Shown here: positions 58,316-64,000 of the stretch, one piece after another
Layout of the letters: every line of letters begins with the position of its first letter
Numbering within the stretch: position 1 is the stretch's first letter
Assembly (NCBI GenBank): GCA_009746045.1
Contig: RPFO01000471.1
Coordinates: 1 to 64,000, forward strand
Length of the DNA: 64,000 nt
Source: Mesostigma viride
Taxonomy: Eukaryota > Streptophyta > Mesostigmatophyceae > Mesostigmatales > Mesostigmataceae
Direction: 5' to 3'
The notes under the pieces: model-generated
Seen by the model: the letters and a program-made list of their open reading frames with translations, nothing else
Databases searched by the model: none
What the model was told of the DNA's origin: nothing
Made by a program: the position numbers and the translations under genes

Positions 58316-61183
58316 TCTAGTCTAAGCTTTTGATAGCTCAGATGAAAAAGTTCTCATAAAAGCATAATGAAAGATATGTGCGTACAACTCGCCATGTTGG
58401 GATGGCCTTTGCGAAGCCTAGCTCTTCTTCTGCAAGTTAGCAAGTGGCAAGTTGCAGAATCTAAAAATAGGGATAGGTTCCCAAGAAGGGCCTGGCTGGA
58501 CTTTTTCCCACACTTGGTTTTCCATGGAAGGGATGTTACGTCCGCGGATACCAAGGAGACAAAGTGGATACGTTGTTTTCAAAGCCCCAGGTCAAACAGA
58601 TGAGTTTTACTAGTTGTAAGGTTGTCATGTTTGCATGTGGCTGTTTTTCATGCAAAGTTTAGCCTAAAAATGTATCATGCGAGCTAGCGACATCTAAAAG
58701 GCAAGCTGGCTGCGTGGGCTTGCGTATTTTATTGGCCGTAAAGATACAGCTTCAGACTTCGTTTTGTGGCCATGGGGCCCCTGGGTTGGCAAGCTGCCCC
58801 CAACCCCCACGGGGCCCAAGTTTGGCTTCTTGGCTGGGCCAGGATCCATCCTGGCGGGCCGCACAAGGGTTGGTGCCACGGTCCAGGCGCTGGACACGGA
58901 CGGTTTCCTGCGGCCCCTCTTCATGCGGTGAATCTGTCGTGGTTTCGCTTCTGGCTGGTGGAATAAGTACTAACGCTGTGACGATCGGCTTGTGTTGTGT
59001 ACCATGTTGTTGGGTCTACTTGCCGGGGCCCCCTGCGGCGCGCTTACCACAGACGTTCTGCTTCTACACAGATGCGCTTTCCATCTTTTTTGAAGGGTAA
59101 GGAACATAGCAGCGTGAAAGGTAGTACGTGCGCTCATGCCTGTGGCAGGGCAAGTAGAAGGAAGGCACGAGGATTGACATTGTGGGGCGGAATTGAGGGC
59201 AAGTAAAAGGAAGGCACGAGGATTGACATTGTGGGGCGGAATTGGCAGACAGGCGGCCCAATTTTTTTTTTTTTCGTACTGTACCAAAGGAGGCTTACAT
59301 CGTAGCGAAGCGAATGGAAGAGGGGGTCGACACAGTACTGAGTTTTTTGTGTGTCATTTTCTCGCGCGCTTTCCTGGCATCGCCCGCGTGTTCGTCGAGT
59401 GGGTGCACAAAGCTGGTAGCCCCTCAGGAAGCAGCACTCATTCGGCCAGCGTACCATCTAGTTGTACACTAAAAATCGCAGGCCAGTTTGTCTGCCAAAA
59501 TATGCCAGGGGGCGGATTCCTGGACTAGGTCAGGCGCAACCTAGACGTTGGCGCTGGTTTGCCGCAAGAATTGCATGTGCCCATAGCTGCTGCTGGTGGG
59601 GTGGTTGCTGCATGCGTAGGGAAAGCGGCTGCTTGATCCCTGGCCAGGGGGCTGGCTGATGACTCAGTGCTTGAGGACTCTGTGCTGGCTTTAGGTCTTT
59701 TGTGTTCATCAGACAGGTGTTCTGGCCCCATTTGTTGCGGCACTTGGTAGTGCGGGATACAGCACCTAGAGTTTGCCGGGCTTATCGAGAGTGGCAGGGT
59801 TGTGTGGCTGGTGTGTCAATGCTATGGGAGGCCGCTTCCTGCTCAGATGCACTGTCAGTTGATTTGAGAGTGCAAACGGTGGCCAGGAAGCAGAATTCAG
59901 CTCACCTGCTCAAGTCTGACCCCCTGGCTAATTCTTCGTTTATAGGAGCATCTGCAGTGCATTCTCAGCAATGGCGCATGAATCGCCACTGTCGGACCGG
60001 GCGTTTGTGGTAAGGTGTGCATGAGCTATCCTTGGGCATGGTGAGCCAATGTGTCATTGTTGACCCTCCCATGATTTCAAAGCCAATGTAGAGGTATGTC
60101 AAGACATGTGCCACCGTCGGCTTGATTTACCAGTTCTTCACAAAGCCAGGTTCCAGGCATCTCATTCCCCTTGCTTGCCATCTTTGGGTGTGCCAGGAAA
60201 GATGTATGGAACTGTCGGTTTTACTTACTGATTGGCTAATGGGCATGCGTTATATCGTTCTGGCTCTTGACTGTTGGCACGGGCATGGTTGCCCGGCGTG
60301 CCAACCTGCCCCACATGTGTACACATGCAACTCCGCACTCCGAAGACAGCGCGAAACTTTTAAGAAGGGGTATTCTGCCTTAAGAATCATTGCATTTGTT
60401 ATCGCCCTAGTGTCTCTGAGCATGCAGTACTTCAATAAATAGTAATTATGGCCTTGAAAGTCGAATGCCATGGGTGACTTGCGTTCCAAAAGGTGGGCCA
60501 GAAGAACACATTTGTATGATCGATTGTGTCCCCCCCCCCCCCACAACGAGTGTGGTGGCGAAGGAACAAATTATGCTACTTGAAATTATGCTACGGATAA
60601 TGGAATAGTCATGCATTGCACGTGCATGGATGACTTTGTGCATATGATGTCCAAGTCATTCATTCAGTATGTGTCGATTCAATATAAAATACATTGTGTA
60701 AAGGATACAACAGCATTACCTGGAGTCAACTGGCTGGGCTACAGGCAATGATCAGACGCAGTGAAGTATCAAATGCAAATGATATCACTATAATGCAATG
60801 ATATAAGATGCAATGACATATCGTACATGGCGATGTTCACGGCACGGTAATAATGTCGGATGGAAGCCAATTTGCCAAATGATACACAACAGACTCCTGC
60901 CCAGTCATTCACTGCATGCACATCAGAACATCATTAGCCTTCTAGGCTTTATAAAGAACAAGCGTGAAGAGCAAACTACACACAAATATAAAAACACATC
61001 CTTGAGCACGAATACTAGCATACTGGAACGATGATAAGGTGAATACAGATCAACATGTGCACGTTCCATGTTTGCTGGCAAACAATAAAATTATTAAACA
61101 CAGCTGACAGCGCACAAGTCTGCCAACTGGCTGGCCATCATGAAGGTCATTATACACCACAGAATCGTAGTGAAAGAATCCAC
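58316..61183. other. Gene-poor interval; no gene recognised
   Basis: Contains a two-copy tandem repeat (gtagaaggaaggcacgagg-type, about 57 bp, 59148-59255). It also holds a stop-to-stop frame at 58697-58932 that ends FGFLAGPGSILAGRTRVG then VQALDTDGFLRPLFMR; this looks protein-like but has no start and no recognised family. Scattered poly-T/poly-C tracts occur. No RNA gene seen. Confidence 0.45.
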
Positions 61184-64000
61184 TTAGATCCCGGATAATG
61201 TCGCCTTGAGCAATGCGATGTCAACGGGCTTGCGTAGAAATCTGCCCATGTGTGTCCAGTGTGCACAGCATCAAGAACAAGGAACAAAGGCAAGAAAACA
61301 CACGAGAAAGTAAGGCAGATTCCTGGGTATGACATACAAGTGGATTTTGGCAGTCGGTGATTTCACAGCTGGTTACCAAGGCAGCACGCTTGGCATGTCT
61401 TTCAAGCATGGTTGTCACCAAAGTAAATCAGCCCTGAGGGCTGGCCCAGATCCATCCACCCCCCAGAAACATCCCTGCATGCTAACATAACCAAGGATTA
61501 GCTGCAACTGTGCTCAAAACACAACTCTAAGTGGGATCAACAGTTGCAGGGACGAAGAAGAGAGGTAGTACTAAAGAAAAGCATGGCATATCATTTGTTG
61601 CGAGAAACCTGACACACAAGCCTTATGGCTGCCTGCCCTTGATAAGGCTGCCTGCCCTTGATAAGGCTGCCTGCCCTTACCAAGCGAATACATATTCTTC
61701 GATGCGGCAACTAGCCCCATCCTCACTCACCACCCACTTCCCTTCCCCGAGCATGAACAAACACGCAAGCCTTCCTCCCCTAACGCTCCTTGCCTCGCAA
61801 CCGTGAATGCATGCATCAAGGCTGCTGCTGCACATTGACAAGACCCCTCGCGCCTGCTCACCCCGTCATGCCTGCCTCCTGGCAGAGCTGCTCGTCCCGC
61901 GGCTGCGTGTGCGCGGTCAGCGCGTAGATGGGCACGCGCCGCTTGCCGCGTGAGGCCTCGTGCGCGCGGATGTTTCGTGTGGCCTGGAAGCCGTCCAGCA
62001 CGGGCATCTGCCGCGCAACCCCAGAGATACCCACACATGGCACGCACCCCAAGAGACCCACATGGCAAGGGTGAGCACCCAGCGTGCAGCGCAGCATGCA
62101 TAGAAACACGCCCGTGGATATGTAGCGTGTGGCGGTGGCAGGGCACATAGCAGACATGAGCATGCCGACCATTCCCATAGAAAGAAGAACACAACAAGAG
62201 ACGAGGCGGTGATTGCCATAACACCAAGGCCAAGGCAACCAACCGGCGATATGGCCATAGACCTGCCTACCGATGAGGGTGGTGCCCCCAAATCTGCCCA
62301 CCGCGGCAGGGGGGTGCGCCTATGTACGCTAGGATACCTGCCAGTCCTGCGCACGTCATACCACCTACCAGTCCTGCACATGTCATCACACCTGCCAGTC
62401 CTGCGCACGTCATCCCACCTACCAGTCCTGCACATGTCATCACACCTGCCAGTCCTGCGCACGTCATCCCACCTACCAGTCCTGCACATGTCATCCCACC
62501 TGCCAGTCCTGTGCACGTCATCCCACCTGCCAGCCCTGTGCATGGTCTGTACCTGGCAGTCCATGAGGATCGCGTCCCACTCCTCCGCCACCGCACGCTG
62601 GGCGGCAATCTCCCCGTTGCCCACCACGCACACGTCCGTGTGGCCGAGTGAGAGCAGGATCTTGGTGATCAGCCGCTGGTTGACCACGTTGTCCTGTGCA
62701 TAATGGTGGGGGTGTGGGGGGAGACATGATCAGCCGCTGGTTGACCACGTTGTCCTGTGCATAATGGTGGGGGTGTGGGGGGAGACATGCTTGTTGTTAC
62801 TTTGTTGTTGATGTTCTCGGTAGTGTTGGTTTTGATGGTAGGGCAAGGTAGTGTTGGTGTTGGCGGTGGCAGGGGCGGTGGTGATAATGGCGATGCCCAG
62901 GGGGCAGAGACTAGTGATGGCATGCAACCAGGCAGAGCGATGCAAGGGACCTGCCAAGAGCAAGCACCCACAAGCCGAACGTGACACCCATACGGCGCTG
63001 ACCATCGGATCCTGCGAGGAAAGTCCTGGCCACTTGCACCAGGTCAGGTCCCTCCCGCGGGCCTTCGCGGATGGCTACTTGACCTCCCTCAGGCACCCCT
63101 TGGGCTCCCCTCCGCCCTCTTTTTGGCCCCTCTGGCGTACGCCTCCAAATCCAGGATCACGACAATGTCCAGTAATTAAATCACATGGCTGTATAAACAG
63201 GGGCTCAAATAGCCTTTCACTCATGTGCCTCCATAGGGGGGTCACGTCACACTCTGGCGTGAGCGCTTCAACTCTTGGAAGGTGGTTGTGCGATGATACC
63301 GCGGTTTTACATTTAAGGGCGCCATGAGAGTTCTATGCAACAGGTGACAAGGTATGTTGTGGCGCGGCAGCGTCTGCATTGAAGCTGGCCACTAATGATA
63401 GGGGAAAAAATAATATATCTCATGTCCAATAGCATGCAGGAGCACCCAGTACCATAGCATGTGGGCCCAGCCGCCACCTGGCGGCTTGCGCCAGCGCCAC
63501 CACGATGTTGCCCACCGCAAGCACCCCTTGGCCTCACACAAGAGGTGCACACCTTTCCGCTTTGCCCACCCCAAGAGCATCCACTGCGCACGCTGGGAGC
63601 GTGGGGTGCCGGAATGCTCACCTCTGCCACCAGCACGCGCAGTCCTTTCGGGTGGTGGGGGTTGACCGGGGACCCTACAGGAGAGCCCTGGGACGAGATC
63701 GCGTCGGCCAATGCCTGTGATGCGCCACCCATGAATGCGGCGCTGCCTGAGAATGCCGTCATCAGGGGGTTGTCCGCGCTTGCCAGGGCTGGGACGGGCA
63801 CACCGACGCGCCCCGCGTGCAGCGAGTGGCTGCCGCTACCACTCCCACTCGCGCTGCCATCCGGGCCCCCATGTCCCTCCATGCCCCCCCCCTGGCGCTG
63901 TGTGTGCCGCTCGGGCAGCACCGCGAGCGCCTCGTTGTCCATTGAGAAGGTGAGGCGCGCGGGCTGGAAATGGGTCGGCGTGTTCACGGCGTCTTCCACG
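61184..64000 (-). CDS. Receiver-domain protein, probably hybrid histidine kinase, 3' part, 4 exons seen
   Basis: Exons, from the right edge: >64000-63622, 62693-62553, 62007-61862 and 61241-61184, all in phase. The first visible exon is a Gly/Ser-rich linker (about 126 aa) ending GLRVLVAE. Exon 2 begins [18 protein letters not shown] and ends DAILMDCQ. Exon 3 gives [17 protein letters not shown] and [16 protein letters not shown]. Exon 4 gives [18 protein letters not shown] and a stop. Together they form one full CheY-like receiver: acidic pair E-D, phospho-acceptor D in ILMDC, T/A in ALTAH, and K in RKPV. The VAEDN-N and LMDCQMPV style is typical of receivers at the C-terminus of eukaryotic hybrid sensor kinases. 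The kinase part would lie beyond the window, so that is inference. Confidence 0.88.
62336..62535 (-). repeat. 27-bp minisatellite in receiver-gene intron
   Basis: About 7 units of ccagtcctg(c)gcacgtcatcc type at 62341, 62368, 62395, 62422, 62449, 62476 and 62503. The unit is 9 codons and is open in the frame of the preceding exon (RTGRWDDV/M-like repeats). Confidence 0.85.
62666..62787 (-). repeat. 61-bp tandem duplication over a 3' splice site
   Basis: Units 62666-62726 and 62727-62787 are identical as read. Each contains the acceptor tgcacag and the first exon codons (DNVVNQRLI). The copy at 62693/62694 gives the correct frame; use of the other would shift frame, because 61 is not a multiple of three. 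Confidence 0.85.

Overview
The window is nuclear DNA of a photosynthetic eukaryote, most likely an alga of the green lineage. Genes are split by GT-AG introns (one looks GC-AG). One gene encodes a thylakoid-lumen PsbP-family protein with a transit peptide and a twin-arginine signal but no obvious N-terminal secretory signal peptide, which fits a primary plastid. I cannot name the species. About 70% of the window is repeats.

Five host genes plus one cut by the right edge could be rebuilt exon by exon, with consistent reading phase at every junction: (1) an LSM14/Scd6/DCP5 mRNA-repression protein, minus strand, 15378-23520, 9 exons; (2) a PLP-dependent threonine dehydratase/serine racemase, plus strand, 24277-25500, 2 exons, divergent from gene 1; (3) a 215-aa ankyrin-repeat protein, minus strand, 34186-37931, 5 exons; (4) a PsbP-like lumen protein, plus strand, 38771-44008, 7 exons, divergent from gene 3; (5) a CAMK-like serine/threonine kinase, plus strand, 54619-58315, 5 exons; (6) the 3' part of a gene ending in a phospho-receiver domain, probably a hybrid histidine kinase, minus strand, 61184 to beyond 64000. 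The genes do not form one pathway. They share long introns that hold strand-asymmetric micro- and minisatellites.

Layout of the rest: 1-3050, unrecognised open frames; 3640-11240, satellites, a 500-bp foldback palindrome and tetranucleotide arrays; 11354-14290, nested non-LTR elements carrying only an ORF1-type gene; 25975-33400, a 2.2-kb microsatellite block followed by one LINE inserted into another in opposite orientation; 44462-46510, short non-LTR insertions; 46807-53691, an LTR retrotransposon with nearly identical LTRs but no recognisable gag/pol; 53747-54161, a Tc1/mariner-like MITE that itself carries a LINE fragment; 58316-61183, no gene recognised.

The most interesting signal is a coherent non-LTR retrotransposition system. 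ORF2-bearing, ORF1-only and tRNA-like SINE families, plus a further family, leave 3'-anchored insertions. Ten have clear 8-13 bp target-site duplications, and several are extremely short (13, 16, 41, 73, 79 bp). All but the SINE share a small hairpin, CTCC-loop-GGAG, next to an A/T-rich tandem tail.
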